Source: Nanobdellota archaeon (lineage in GTDB: Archaea; Nanobdellota; Nanobdellia; Pacearchaeales; GW2011-AR1). Taken from it: DNA of 9,704 nt. Positions 1 to 5,963 of the stretch are shown here, piece after piece (the first letter of the stretch is position 1; each line of letters begins with the position of its first letter). Where the stretch lies: positions 1 through 9,704 of the forward strand of contig JAUYHR010000058.1 of the NCBI GenBank assembly GCA_030689875.1, in the 5' to 3' direction. The notes beneath the pieces were generated by a model. The model saw only the letters and a program-made list of their open reading frames with translations. It was not told the origin of the DNA and did not search any database. Made by a program: the position numbers and the translations under genes.

Positions 1-1
1 C

Positions 2-730
2 AATAATTATCATCTAAGCAAATCAAGATTAATTTTTTTAGATTATGATGGAACACTTGTGCCTTTTTCTAAATCACCTAAAGATGCAGTTCCAGACAAT
101 GAACTTTTAGAAATTCTTAAAAAACTTTCCGAATCTCCTGAAAATGAGATTGTTATTATTTCTGGGCGTGATAAGGATACTCTTGACAAATGGTTTGGAA
201 ATTTAAATATTTCATTAGTGGCAGAACACGGGGTGTATATTAAGAAAAAAGGTAACAACTTGTGGGAAATCATAGAACCTTTAAATTCTAATTGGAAAAA
301 AGAAATACGTCCCATCTTGGAATTATTTGCAGACAGGGTCAAAGATTCATTTATAGAGGAGAAGGACTTCTCTATAGCATGGCATTACAGGAATGTTAAA
401 AGCGAGGAGGGAATCTTACAGACCAAAGAACTTATAGCTTTGCTAACTGCCATTAGTGCAAATCTTGAAATAGGGGTGATGCGGGGAAATAAAGTAATAG
501 AAGTGAAAAATGTAGGGATAAATAAAGGAAGGGCAGCTTTGCGCTATCTTTCTAAAAATGATGTTCAGTTTATTTTAGCAATAGGAGATGATGAAACAGA
601 TGAGTCACTTTTTAAGGTTCTTCCAACTAATGCACATTCAATCAGAGTAGGAATTATTCCATCCCACTCAAGATTTAACCTTGAATCTCAAAGAGAGGTT
701 ATATCGCTTTTAAGAAAAATCACTCAATAG
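2..730 (+). CDS. otsB: Trehalose-6-phosphate phosphatase domain, 5'-truncated
   Basis: This is a HAD-superfamily phosphatase that would dephosphorylate trehalose-6-phosphate to trehalose in the cytoplasm. The open frame runs from the window edge (242 residues visible), so the true start lies upstream. HAD motif I, DYDGTL, begins at base 41 with the nucleophile and acid/base aspartates. Motif II is IISGRD, followed by the TPP signature AEHG. A lysine-containing EVKNVGINKG segment follows, and motif IV is GDDETDESLF from base 584. These motifs in this order are typical of OtsB. The opening NNYHLSKSRLIFLDYDG resembles the linker between the synthase and phosphatase domains of fused OtsA-OtsB proteins, so this may be the C-terminal half of a bifunctional enzyme; that is inference. 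A GTG at 59 could be called as a start, but it falls after the catalytic DYDGT and must be wrong. The gene is separated from the ribosomal operon by 385 bases and is probably a separate transcription unit. Confidence 0.88.
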   Translation, partial: NNYHLSKSRLIFLDYDGTLVPFSKSPKDAVPDNELLEILKKLSESPENEIVIISGRDKDTLDKWFGNLNISLVAEHGVYIKKKGNNLWEIIEPLNSNWKKEIRPILELFADRVKDSFIEEKDFSIAWHYRNVKSEEGILQTKELIALLTAISANLEIGVMRGNKVIEVKNVGINKGRAALRYLSKNDVQFILAIGDDETDESLFKVLPTNAHSIRVGIIPSHSRFNLESQREVISLLRKITQ

Positions 731-874
731 AAAAATAACAAAGATTTTGCAATGGTCGGGGAAAAATAAGGAATTTGATAAATGAATTAGAAAAATAGTT
801 ATTGTTGATGATGCGATTTTAAATCGTTTAAAAAAATCTAATTAAAACTTCATTTAACTTAATCAATTTCTTCA

Positions 875-919
875 CCGAATAATTTATAAATCAATTTTTT
901 CTCAATAACTTATTCCTAG
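875..919 (+). promoter_or_regulatory. Promoter-like repeat copy 1 (BRE/TATA)
   Basis: A BRE-like purine stretch (CCGAATAA) directly precedes a TATA box, TTTATAAA at 883-890, followed by a T6 tract and an AT-rich initiator region. An archaeal promoter of this type would start transcription about 25 bases past the TATA centre, near 910. A pyrimidine-rich stretch (TTTCTTCA) precedes it. It is copy 1 of three and is nearly identical to the copy at 955. Confidence 0.6.
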
Positions 920-954
920 GCGTAAAAAACTCTGCTTTCTTAACTTTTTTTGTG

Positions 955-999
955 CCGAATAATTTATAAACCAATTTTTTCTCAATAAATTATTCCAGG
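955..999 (+). promoter_or_regulatory. Promoter-like repeat copy 2 (BRE/TATA)
   Basis: This is a second copy of the block, 80 bases downstream of copy 1, with the same CCGAATAATTTATAAA start and TATA box at 963-970. Across the first 42 bases it differs from copy 1 at only two positions. The predicted start is near 990. Confidence 0.6.
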
Positions 1000-1027
1000 T
1001 GAACATAATGTGTCGTTTTCTTCTTCA

Positions 1028-1072
1028 CCGAACAATTTATAAATCAATTTTTTCTTAAATATTTCATCCAGG
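1028..1072 (+). promoter_or_regulatory. rpl3: Promoter-like repeat copy 3, nearest to uL3
   Basis: This third, more diverged copy lies 73 bases after copy 2, with CCGAACAATTTATAAA and the TATA box at 1036-1043. The predicted start is near 1065, giving a leader of about 50 bases to the uL3 ATG at 1116. It is the best candidate for the main operon promoter because it is closest to the gene. BRE, TATA and spacing are conserved in all three copies. Confidence 0.65.
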
Positions 1073-1115
1073 GTTAATAAAATGTTATCCGCAATAACGA
1101 CAATTAGTGTAACAA

Positions 1116-2075
1116 ATGGCACCACCAAAATCACCGAGAAAGGGAAGTTTGCAATTTTGGCCAAGAAAACGGGCTAAAAAGTTTTTGCCTAGTGTGAACT
1201 GGTCTGTAATTCCCGAGGGTTCTGCAAAAAATTTGAAAGGTTTTATTGCGTATAAATCCGGGATGACCTCTGCTCTTGTTAAAGACAAAACTCAAAATTC
1301 TATGACTAAAGACAAGCAAATTATAATTCCTGCGACGATTCTTGAATGCCCGCCGCTTAAGATTTTTTCAGTCAGATTTTATAAAAACAATCAGCTCACA
1401 AAAGAAATCCTTGCAGGGCAATTTGATAAAGATTTGAAAAGAACCGTTAAACTTCCGAAAAAAACTCCTGTAAAACTTCATGATATTAAAACTGAAGACT
1501 ACGACGATGTTTCCGTGATCGTTTATTCCCAGCCAAAAAAAATAGAGCTAAAAAAAAGACCTGATTTAGAAGAGATTGGTCTTGCTGGAACTTTTGATGA
1601 GAAAATTTCTTTTGTCAAAGAAAATCTAAATAAAGAAATTTCTATATTTGATGTTTTTAATGGATGGCAGATTGCTGATTTAAGAGGATTGACAAAAGGA
1701 AAAGGATTTTCAGGACCGGTAAAAAGATTTGGAGTAAAACTAAGATTTCATAAAACTGAAAAGGGACAGAGAAAAGTCGGCTCACTTGGTCCGTGGCATC
1801 CCGCAAGAGTCACCTTCAGAGTTCCAATGGCGGGGCAGATGGGAATGTTTACAAGAGTTCATTATAATCAAAAAATAATTAGTTTGGGAAAAACCCCTAA
1901 AGATACCGACAAGAAATTAAAAAATATAAAAAATTACGGAGATATCAAATCAGATTATATTCTTATCGCTGGAAGTGTTCAGGGACCGGCAAAAAGACAA
2001 TTATTAATCACTGCTCCTCTTAGAGGAAGCAAAGACCAATTAAAAAAGAATTATGAATTTTTGGAATTAAAATGA
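1116..2075 (+). CDS. rpl3: Large-subunit ribosomal protein uL3
   Basis: uL3 binds 23S rRNA early in 50S assembly and reaches toward the peptidyl-transferase centre. The protein has 319 residues, slightly short for archaeal L3. The N-terminus MAPPKSPRKGSLQFWPRKRA matches the archaeal/eukaryotic type, and the GYK-like FIAYKSGMT follows. The conserved core lies at about residues 190-255, with RGLTKGKGFSGPVKRFG, GSLGPWHPARV and the central loop segment MAGQMGMFTR. An in-frame TAA at 1110-1112 lies directly upstream, so the ATG at 1116 is the first possible start. It is the first gene of the operon, 43 bases after the last promoter-like block, and it overlaps uL4 by 4 bp (ATGA). There is no obvious Shine-Dalgarno. 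Confidence 0.97.
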   Translation: MAPPKSPRKGSLQFWPRKRAKKFLPSVNWSVIPEGSAKNLKGFIAYKSGMTSALVKDKTQNSMTKDKQIIIPATILECPPLKIFSVRFYKNNQLTKEILAGQFDKDLKRTVKLPKKTPVKLHDIKTEDYDDVSVIVYSQPKKIELKKRPDLEEIGLAGTFDEKISFVKENLNKEISIFDVFNGWQIADLRGLTKGKGFSGPVKRFGVKLRFHKTEKGQRKVGSLGPWHPARVTFRVPMAGQMGMFTRVHYNQKIISLGKTPKDTDKKLKNIKNYGDIKSDYILIAGSVQGPAKRQLLITAPLRGSKDQLKKNYEFLELK

Positions 2076-2866
2076 AATCAAAAGTTTTAGATATTAACGG
2101 GCAGGCAACAAAAACTATTGAATTGCCGAAATTTTTTGAAAGCGAAATCAGAGGGGACATCGTCGCTAAAGTTTTGGAAGCAAAAAAAAGACAGCAGCCA
2201 TATTCTCCGTCGCCAGTTGCAGGAAAACAGCATGCTGCTAAAGGAAAAATTGTTCATAAAAGACATGCCTGGAGAAGCGGATATGGAGGAGGGCAGTCAA
2301 GAGTTCCGAGAAAAATATTTTCGCAAAAAGGGACAAAATTTGATTGGGCGGCAGCGGAAGTTCCTAATGCAAGAGGGGGAATGCGCGCGCATCCTCCAAA
2401 AATTCTGCATTTTTTAAAAGAATTAAAAATAAATAAAAAGGAAAACAAAATTGCCCTTGAATCCGCGTTAAGCGCGACCGCAAATAAAAAATTTATTGAA
2501 AAAAAATATGAACGAATTGAAAATTTCAACAAAGAAATTCCGTTTGTTGTTGATGCAGAAATATTAAATTTAAAAACAAAACCATTTTTTGAATTTTTGA
2601 AAAAAATACTTGGCGAGGAACTATTTTCAGTGGCCGTCATAAAAAAATCTATTAGAAGCGGAAAAGGGAAATTACGGGGAAGAAAATACAAAAGCAATGC
2701 AGGATTATTGATAGTTACAGGAGAAAAAGAAAAAATTAAAATAAATAATTTTGATGTTGCGCAGGCAAAAACGTTAAATACGACGGACCTTGCAAAAGGC
2801 GGTCTTGGAAGATTAACCATATACACTGAAAAATCATTAAGCGAACTCGGAGAAAGATTAAAATGA
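2072..2866 (+). CDS. rpl4: Large-subunit ribosomal protein uL4
   Basis: uL4 is an early-binding 23S rRNA protein whose long loop lines the peptide exit tunnel. At 264 residues it is near the usual archaeal L4 length. The archaeal signature is clear: a basic loop at about residues 40-110 with GKQHAAKGKIVHKRHAWRSG, GYGGGQSRVPRK and the conserved NARGGMRAHPP. The C-terminal domain contains KLRGRKYKSNAGLLIV and LGRLTIYTEKSL. The start overlaps the uL3 stop as ATGA and the end overlaps the uL23 start in the same way, so translation of the three is probably coupled. No insertion element is seen in this gene. Confidence 0.96.
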   Translation: MKSKVLDINGQATKTIELPKFFESEIRGDIVAKVLEAKKRQQPYSPSPVAGKQHAAKGKIVHKRHAWRSGYGGGQSRVPRKIFSQKGTKFDWAAAEVPNARGGMRAHPPKILHFLKELKINKKENKIALESALSATANKKFIEKKYERIENFNKEIPFVVDAEILNLKTKPFFEFLKKILGEELFSVAVIKKSIRSGKGKLRGRKYKSNAGLLIVTGEKEKIKINNFDVAQAKTLNTTDLAKGGLGRLTIYTEKSLSELGERLK

Positions 2867-3105
2867 ATTTAAAAATAATATCAACTGAAAAAGCAGTTAT
2901 GAAAATTGAAGCAGAAAATGTCTTAACATTTGAAACAGATAAAGAAAGAACTAAGGAAGAAATAAAAAAAGAAGTTGAAGAATCTTTGGGAATTAAAGTT
3001 GATAAAATCAGAACATTAATTCATGGAAATAAAAAAATAGTTTACGCAAAATTAAATAAAAAAAATCTTGCAATTGATGTTGCAACGAAACTTGGAGTGA
3101 TGTAA
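2863..3105 (+). CDS. rpl23: Large-subunit ribosomal protein uL23
   Basis: uL23 sits at the exit of the peptide tunnel, where SRP and chaperones dock. It has 80 residues, the usual archaeal size. Recognisable parts are the opening ISTEKAVMKIEAENVLTFET, the amphipathic TKEEIKKEVEESLGIKVDKI helix region and the ending KKNLAIDVATKLGVM. The start overlaps uL4 by 4 bp. GGAG at 2849-2852 stands 10 bases before the ATG and may act as a Shine-Dalgarno. A 45-base gap, holding a 13-codon open frame, separates it from uL2. Confidence 0.93.
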   Translation: MNLKIISTEKAVMKIEAENVLTFETDKERTKEEIKKEVEESLGIKVDKIRTLIHGNKKIVYAKLNKKNLAIDVATKLGVM

Positions 3106-3107
3106 AA

Positions 3108-3149
3108 ATGAAAATAAATTTTCAGGATTTAAATTTGCAAACAAATTAA
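3108..3149 (+). other. 13-codon ORF bridging uL23 and uL2
   Basis: A short frame, MKINFQDLNLQTN, starts 2 bases after the uL23 stop and ends 1 base before the uL2 ATG. It has no recognisable function. It could be a chance frame or a translational coupler that carries ribosomes to uL2, which has no Shine-Dalgarno of its own. Similar bridging frames occupy the other gaps of the operon. Confidence 0.25.
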
Positions 3150-3150
3150 A

Positions 3151-3849
3151 ATGGGAAAAAACATAATTCAACAGGCTCGCGGAAAAGGAAGCATGACTTA
3201 CAGAGTCAGAAAAAAGGCGTTCATATACAGACTGCAATTTCCAAAAAGATTAGAGGGCGAGGGAGAGGTTTTAAAATTATTAAATTCTCTGGCGCACACT
3301 GCTCCCATCGCAAAAATTAAATATTCTGACGGGATTTTTTATATTCCTTCTTTTGAAAAAATGGTGGAAGGCCAGAAAATAAAATTTGGCGGAGAAGATA
3401 TTGAAAATGGAAATATTCTAAAACTTAAAGACATCCCTATAAAAACTTCAATTTATTGCCTTGAATCAAGACCTGGAGACGGCGGAAAATTCATAAAAAG
3501 CGGAGGAAGTTCTGCAACAGTAAATAGAGTTCTCGGAGAAGATGTTTTTGTTCTTATGCCTTCTAAAAAAGAAAAAAAATTTCATGAAAATTGCAGAGCA
3601 GTCATAGGAGTTATTGCCGGCCACGGAAGATTTGAAAAACCAATACTAAAAGCAGGAAAAATGTACCATATTAAAAGATCTAAAAATAAATTATATCCTC
3701 GAACATCTGCAGTAAAAGTTAATGCAATTGATCATCCATTTGGAAGCGGAAGAGGAAAAAGAATCAAAAGCAAGATTGCAAAGAGAAATGCTCCTGCTGG
3801 AGCTAAAGTTGGTTTAGTAAGACCGAGGAGAACGGGTAAACAAAAATGA
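3151..3849 (+). CDS. rpl2: Large-subunit ribosomal protein uL2
   Basis: uL2 is a core 23S rRNA-binding protein next to the peptidyl-transferase centre, important for subunit association. It has 232 residues, typical for archaeal L2. The N-terminus MGKNIIQQARGKGSMTYR is the archaeal form. The central SH3-like region holds SRPGDGGKFIKSGGSSATV and GVIAGHGRFEKPILKAG. The C-terminal extension contains VNAIDHPFGSGRGKR and the ending RPRRTGKQK. The start is the ATG 45 bases after uL23, and the end overlaps uS19 by 4 bp. Nothing is missing from the family pattern. Confidence 0.97.
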   Translation: MGKNIIQQARGKGSMTYRVRKKAFIYRLQFPKRLEGEGEVLKLLNSLAHTAPIAKIKYSDGIFYIPSFEKMVEGQKIKFGGEDIENGNILKLKDIPIKTSIYCLESRPGDGGKFIKSGGSSATVNRVLGEDVFVLMPSKKEKKFHENCRAVIGVIAGHGRFEKPILKAGKMYHIKRSKNKLYPRTSAVKVNAIDHPFGSGRGKRIKSKIAKRNAPAGAKVGLVRPRRTGKQK

Positions 3850-4250
3850 TAGAAACTATTCATAAGAAAAAAGAATTCACATATCGCGGGAAAACCCTTG
3901 AAGAGCTTAAGCAGTTAAATGCAAAAGAATTAGCAAAATGTTTAAAATCAAAAGATCGAAGATATCTTCTTAGGAATTCTCAAGAAATTGAGCGTTTTGT
4001 AAAAAGGATTAGAAAAAAGTTAGATAAAAACAAAAAAATAAGAACCCACAAAAGAGACATGATTATCCTCCCTGAAATGGTTGGAATAAATATTCAGGTT
4101 CATAACGGAAAAGACTTCACTCCAGTTGAAATTATCGGAGAGATGATCGGACATAGATTAGGAGAATTCGCTCTTACAAGGTCAAAAGTTACGCATACTA
4201 AAGCAGGAGTTGGCGCAACTAAAGGAACTAAACATCAAGCTAAAAAATAA
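3846..4250 (+). CDS. rps19: Small-subunit ribosomal protein uS19
   Basis: uS19 binds the head of the 30S subunit with uS13, close to the A site. It has 134 residues, within the usual archaeal range. The N-terminus FTYRGKTLEELKQLNAKELAK is the archaeal/eukaryotic form. Conserved parts are RTHKRDMIILPEMVGINIQVHNG, FTPVEIIGEMIGHRLGEFALTR and the basic tail. The start overlaps the uL2 stop (ATGA) and the stop is one base before the uL22 ATG, so this block is tightly coupled. Confidence 0.96.
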   Translation: MIETIHKKKEFTYRGKTLEELKQLNAKELAKCLKSKDRRYLLRNSQEIERFVKRIRKKLDKNKKIRTHKRDMIILPEMVGINIQVHNGKDFTPVEIIGEMIGHRLGEFALTRSKVTHTKAGVGATKGTKHQAKK

Positions 4251-4251
4251 A

Positions 4252-4938
4252 ATGGAACAAAAAATGGAAAATTTAGAACAAAAAAATAAAAAGATAGTTA
4301 ATACTCCAAAAAAACAAGAAGTTCCAAAAACGCTGACAGAAGAAAAAACAACAGAAATAAAAAAACCAGAAACCCAACCTTCCCCAAGGGATACCCAAGG
4401 AGGGCACGAGAATCCCAAGGAGGGACAAGACCTGCAAGCAGGTGACTCTGGTGGGCCTTCCCCAAGGGATCACCCTGCTGGGCGTAAAAAAATTAAAAAA
4501 AACGAAGCTGTTGTAAATATTCAAAATGCTCCGGTGTCAACAAAATATTCTATGGGTATCTGCAAATTTATTAAAAACAAAAAAATTGAAAAAGCGATTA
4601 ATGACTTAGAGCAAGTTCTTGTTTATAAAAAAGCAATTCCAATGAGAGGAGAAGTAGGGCATAAAAAATCGGCTGGGCATTTTGCTTCCGGTTCAGGAAA
4701 ATATCCACAAGATGCAACAAAGTATTTTATAAAATTATTAAAAAGTTTATCTTCAAATGCAAGTGTAAATGGATTGGAAAATCCTATTATTGTTGAAGCT
4801 TTTGCAAACATTGGTCAAAAACCAAGAGCAAGATTTGGGAGATGGAAAAGAAAAAGAACTCATCTTAGATTGGTTGCAAGAGATAAAAAAACATTAAGCA
4901 AAAAAGAAAATAAACTAAAAAAAGAGGTTAAAAAATAA
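4252..4938 (+). CDS. rpl22: Ribosomal protein uL22 with repeat-derived N-terminal extension
   Basis: uL22 contacts all domains of 23S rRNA and lines the peptide exit tunnel. The conserved body starts only at about residue 92 (NAPVSTKYSMGICKFI) and includes PMRGEVGHKKSAGHF, YPQDATKYFIKLLKSL, VEAFANIGQKPRARFGRWKR and the ending THLRLVA. The protein is 228 residues, against about 150 for most archaeal L22. Nearly all the extra length is an N-terminal, lysine/glutamate/proline-rich segment. Residues about 37-67 of it are the translated B element, followed by a second PSPRD unit at residues 69-73. The start is taken as the ATG one base after the uS19 stop; the ATG at 4264 is an alternative 4 codons in. 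No Shine-Dalgarno is visible. The extension is probably disordered and solvent-exposed; that is inference. Confidence 0.95.
   Translation: MEQKMENLEQKNKKIVNTPKKQEVPKTLTEEKTTEIKKPETQPSPRDTQGGHENPKEGQDLQAGDSGGPSPRDHPAGRKKIKKNEAVVNIQNAPVSTKYSMGICKFIKNKKIEKAINDLEQVLVYKKAIPMRGEVGHKKSAGHFASGSGKYPQDATKYFIKLLKSLSSNASVNGLENPIIVEAFANIGQKPRARFGRWKRKRTHLRLVARDKKTLSKKENKLKKEVKK
4365..4452 (+). repeat. Family B palindromic element, copy 1 (inside uL22)
   Basis: This 88-nt unit is bounded by perfect 6-bp inverted repeats, ACCAGA at 4365-4370 and TCTGGT at 4447-4452. It contains three CCC-loop-GGG mini-hairpins, two of them with the loop AAGGA, and one strong hairpin ACCTGCAAGCAGGT at 4430-4443. By hand count it has 50 G/C of 88, far above the AT-rich surroundings. 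The block 4359-4453 matches 7556-7650 in uL24 at 94 of 95 positions. It is read in frame as PETQPSPRDTQGGHENPKEG followed by QDLQAGDSG. It looks like an inserted mobile or formerly mobile element tolerated in a protein tail. Confidence 0.85.
4454..4480 (+). repeat. 27-nt partial B unit next to copy 1
   Basis: These 27 bases are present in uL22 but absent at the equivalent point after the uL24 copy; the sequences resume matching at 4482 and 7652. The segment repeats CCTTCCCCAAGGGAT (4456-4470) from inside the B element (4378-4392), exactly 26 codons later, so PSPRD appears twice. A 5-nt direct repeat TGGGC (4452-4456 and 4479-4483) flanks it, suggesting slippage or a second small insertion. 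The length is a multiple of three, so the frame is kept. Confidence 0.6.
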
Positions 4939-5011
4939 ATGGACGAAAGCAAAAACAGGAAATTTTTGTATGCACCCATTTTTTATAAAAAAAACTAAAA
5001 ATGGATGAAAG
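4937..5011 (+). repeat. Family D element at the uL22/uS3 junction, with flanking duplication
   Basis: Thirteen bases at 4937-4949 recur at 4999-5011 with one mismatch; they cover the start of uS3 (MDE). The DNA between carries CAAAAACAGGAAATTTTTG (4950-4968), a slightly diverged form of the D core seen at 5664 and 5897. The arrangement resembles an insertion with target-site duplication. It leaves a 19-codon frame, MDESKNRKFLYAPIFYKKN, at 4939-4998. That frame starts directly on the uL22 stop and ends 2 bases before the uS3 ATG. Of the three D copies this one has the weakest similarity. Confidence 0.5.
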
Positions 5012-5648
5012 AAAAACTGTAAAATTTAAGAAAGACGAATTTGCTGTAAAAGAATATATTAAAAAATTCATCGGAAAAGGCAAACTTAGCAGAGTAAGAA
5101 TAGAATATACTCCCGTCGGAGAAAAAATAATAATTTCAACTCATAAACCCGGATTAATAATTGGAAAAGGCGGAGAAAAAATTATAGAATTAACGGGCAT
5201 TTTAAAAAAACAATTTAAACTGGAAAATCCGCATCTTGAAATTGATGAAATTGTCCAGCCAGAATTTGATGCGCAGATAATTGCGGACGAAATTGCATTG
5301 AGTTTGGAAAGATTTGGACCATTAAAATTTAAGGTTGTTGCTTACAAGGCTCTTGAAAAAATAATGAGAGCGGGAGCGCTTGGCGCCGAGTTAAAATTAA
5401 GCGGAAAACTTCCAAGCGCAAGAGCAAGAACCTGGCGTTTTGCTCAAGGTTATTTAAAAAAAACAGGAGACAGCGCAAAAGTCGTTGACAGAGCGCAGTC
5501 AAGAGCTGAAACAAAACCCGGAACAGTTGGAATAAAAACAGCAATTCTCTCGCCATATGCTATCTTAAAAGATAAAATCACAATAGATGAAGAACTAATA
5601 AATAAACTTAAATCTCAGACAAATAGTCTTGAACAAAATAAAAAATGA
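5001..5648 (+). CDS. rps3: Small-subunit ribosomal protein uS3
   Basis: uS3 sits at the mRNA entry site on the 30S head. It has 215 residues, normal for archaeal S3. A type-2 KH domain fills the N-terminal half, with the GxxG loop in PGLIIGKGGEKIIELTG at about residues 50-66. The C-terminal domain contains MRAGALGAELKLSGKLPSAR and the conserved ARTWRFAQGYLKKTGDSAK. The ATG at 5001 gives the expected N-terminus. It lies 62 bases after uL22, across a family D element that repeats the first codons of this gene, so the upstream ATG at 4939 is a decoy that stops after 19 codons. The uS3 stop overlaps another short bridging frame (ATGA at 5645). Confidence 0.96.
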   Translation: MDERKTVKFKKDEFAVKEYIKKFIGKGKLSRVRIEYTPVGEKIIISTHKPGLIIGKGGEKIIELTGILKKQFKLENPHLEIDEIVQPEFDAQIIADEIALSLERFGPLKFKVVAYKALEKIMRAGALGAELKLSGKLPSARARTWRFAQGYLKKTGDSAKVVDRAQSRAETKPGTVGIKTAILSPYAILKDKITIDEELINKLKSQTNSLEQNKK

Positions 5649-5723
5649 AATTTAAACTGGGAACAAAAAATGGGAAATTTTTTGACAAAATTCCATTTAG
5701 GAAACAAGAAAAATGAAATTTAA
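5641..5723 (+). repeat. Family D element at the uS3/uL29 junction, with flanking duplication
   Basis: Fifteen bases (AAAAATGAAATTTAA) at 5641-5655 recur exactly at 5709-5723, where they are the start of uL29. The 53 bases between carry the D core at 5660-5684, which matches 5893-5917 at 24 of 25 positions. An imperfect inverted repeat, AAATGG at 5668-5673 with CCATTT at 5693-5698 extended by AA/TT and TTTT/AAAA, could fold. The insertion opens a 23-codon frame beginning MKFKLGTKNGKFFDK at 5645-5716. It starts on the uS3 stop and ends on the uL29 ATG, both as ATGA overlaps. AGGAA at 5699-5703 supplies a Shine-Dalgarno-like site for uL29. Confidence 0.65.
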
Positions 5724-5886
5724 GGAATTAAAAAAATTAACAAGCATTGAAAGAGAAAAAAAAGTCAAGGAATTAAAATTGGAATTAATAAAATCAAAAA
5801 CTGGCGGAAAAGCAAGACAAATTAAAAAAATTCTTGCGAGAATAAATACTCTTAACTCTTTAAAAAAAATTGGAGAAAAAAAATAA
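5713..5886 (+). CDS. rpl29: Large-subunit ribosomal protein uL29
   Basis: uL29 binds near the tunnel exit beside uL23. The 57-residue frame MKFKELKKLTSIEREKKVKE and its continuation have the two-helix L29 composition. The central LKLELIKSKTGGKARQIKKI and the ILARINTLNSLKK helix match the family signature (basic residues, then the xxARxxTxxxE-like helix). It is short but within the normal 55-70 range. The position between uS3 and SUI1 is the canonical archaeal one. The start overlaps the end of a short bridging frame (ATGA), with AGGAA nine bases upstream. Confidence 0.9.
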   Translation: MKFKELKKLTSIEREKKVKELKLELIKSKTGGKARQIKKILARINTLNSLKKIGEKK

Positions 5887-5963
5887 AATGACGGAACAAA
5901 AAATAGGAAATTTTTTGTCAGTTCGCCCAAGCATGGTCAAACTGGAGAAAAAAAATAAAATGA
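5871..5963 (+). repeat. Family D element at the uL29/SUI1 junction, with 21-bp duplication
   Basis: A perfect 21-bp direct repeat at 5871-5891 and 5943-5963, spanning the end of uL29 and the following ATGA, encloses 51 bases. Those bases carry the D core (5893-5917). D2 and D3 read this nearly identical DNA in different frames (LGTKNGKFFD against TEQKIGNFLS). What is conserved is therefore DNA, not peptide. Confidence 0.65.

Larger units (their letters stand above)
731..1115. other. Intergenic region with the operon control region
   Basis: There is no credible gene in these 385 bases. The first 140 bases are AT-rich with stops in all frames. They hold one 13-nt palindrome, CGATTTTAAATCG at 814-826, of unknown role. 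From about 870 to 1072 the region consists of three copies of a promoter-like block, described separately. The remaining 43 bases form the leader to uL3. They include a small inverted repeat, GTTAT (1084-1088) with ATAAC (1094-1098). No clear intrinsic terminator for the phosphatase gene is visible, apart from the T6 tracts inside the repeated blocks, which could also end transcription in archaea. Confidence 0.7.

Noticed and set aside
59..61. GTG at 59 as the start of the phosphatase.
   Set aside because: The catalytic DYDGT motif lies upstream in the same open frame, at bases 41-55, so the protein must begin before the window.
875..1072. Three ~45-nt repeats with 35- and 28-nt spacers look like a short CRISPR array.
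   Set aside because: The copies diverge from each other, contain BRE and TATA elements at fixed positions, have A/T-rich non-palindromic sequence, and lie directly before a ribosomal operon with no cas genes. Promoter repeats fit better.
1082..1177. A 31-codon + strand frame from the ATG at 1082 overlapping the start of uL3.
   Set aside because: It has no recognisable product, overlaps uL3 out of frame, and the uL3 start at 1116 is clear from homology. It could be an upstream ORF, but nothing in the sequence supports this.
4273..4524. Minus-strand ORFs at 4273-4524 and 7536-7751 share a similar peptide (CLQVLSLLGILVPSLGIPWG), as if they were a gene family.
   Set aside because: Both are the reverse reading of the two B elements, which lack stops on either strand because of their GC-rich sequence. 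They lie inside well-supported uL22 and uL24 genes.
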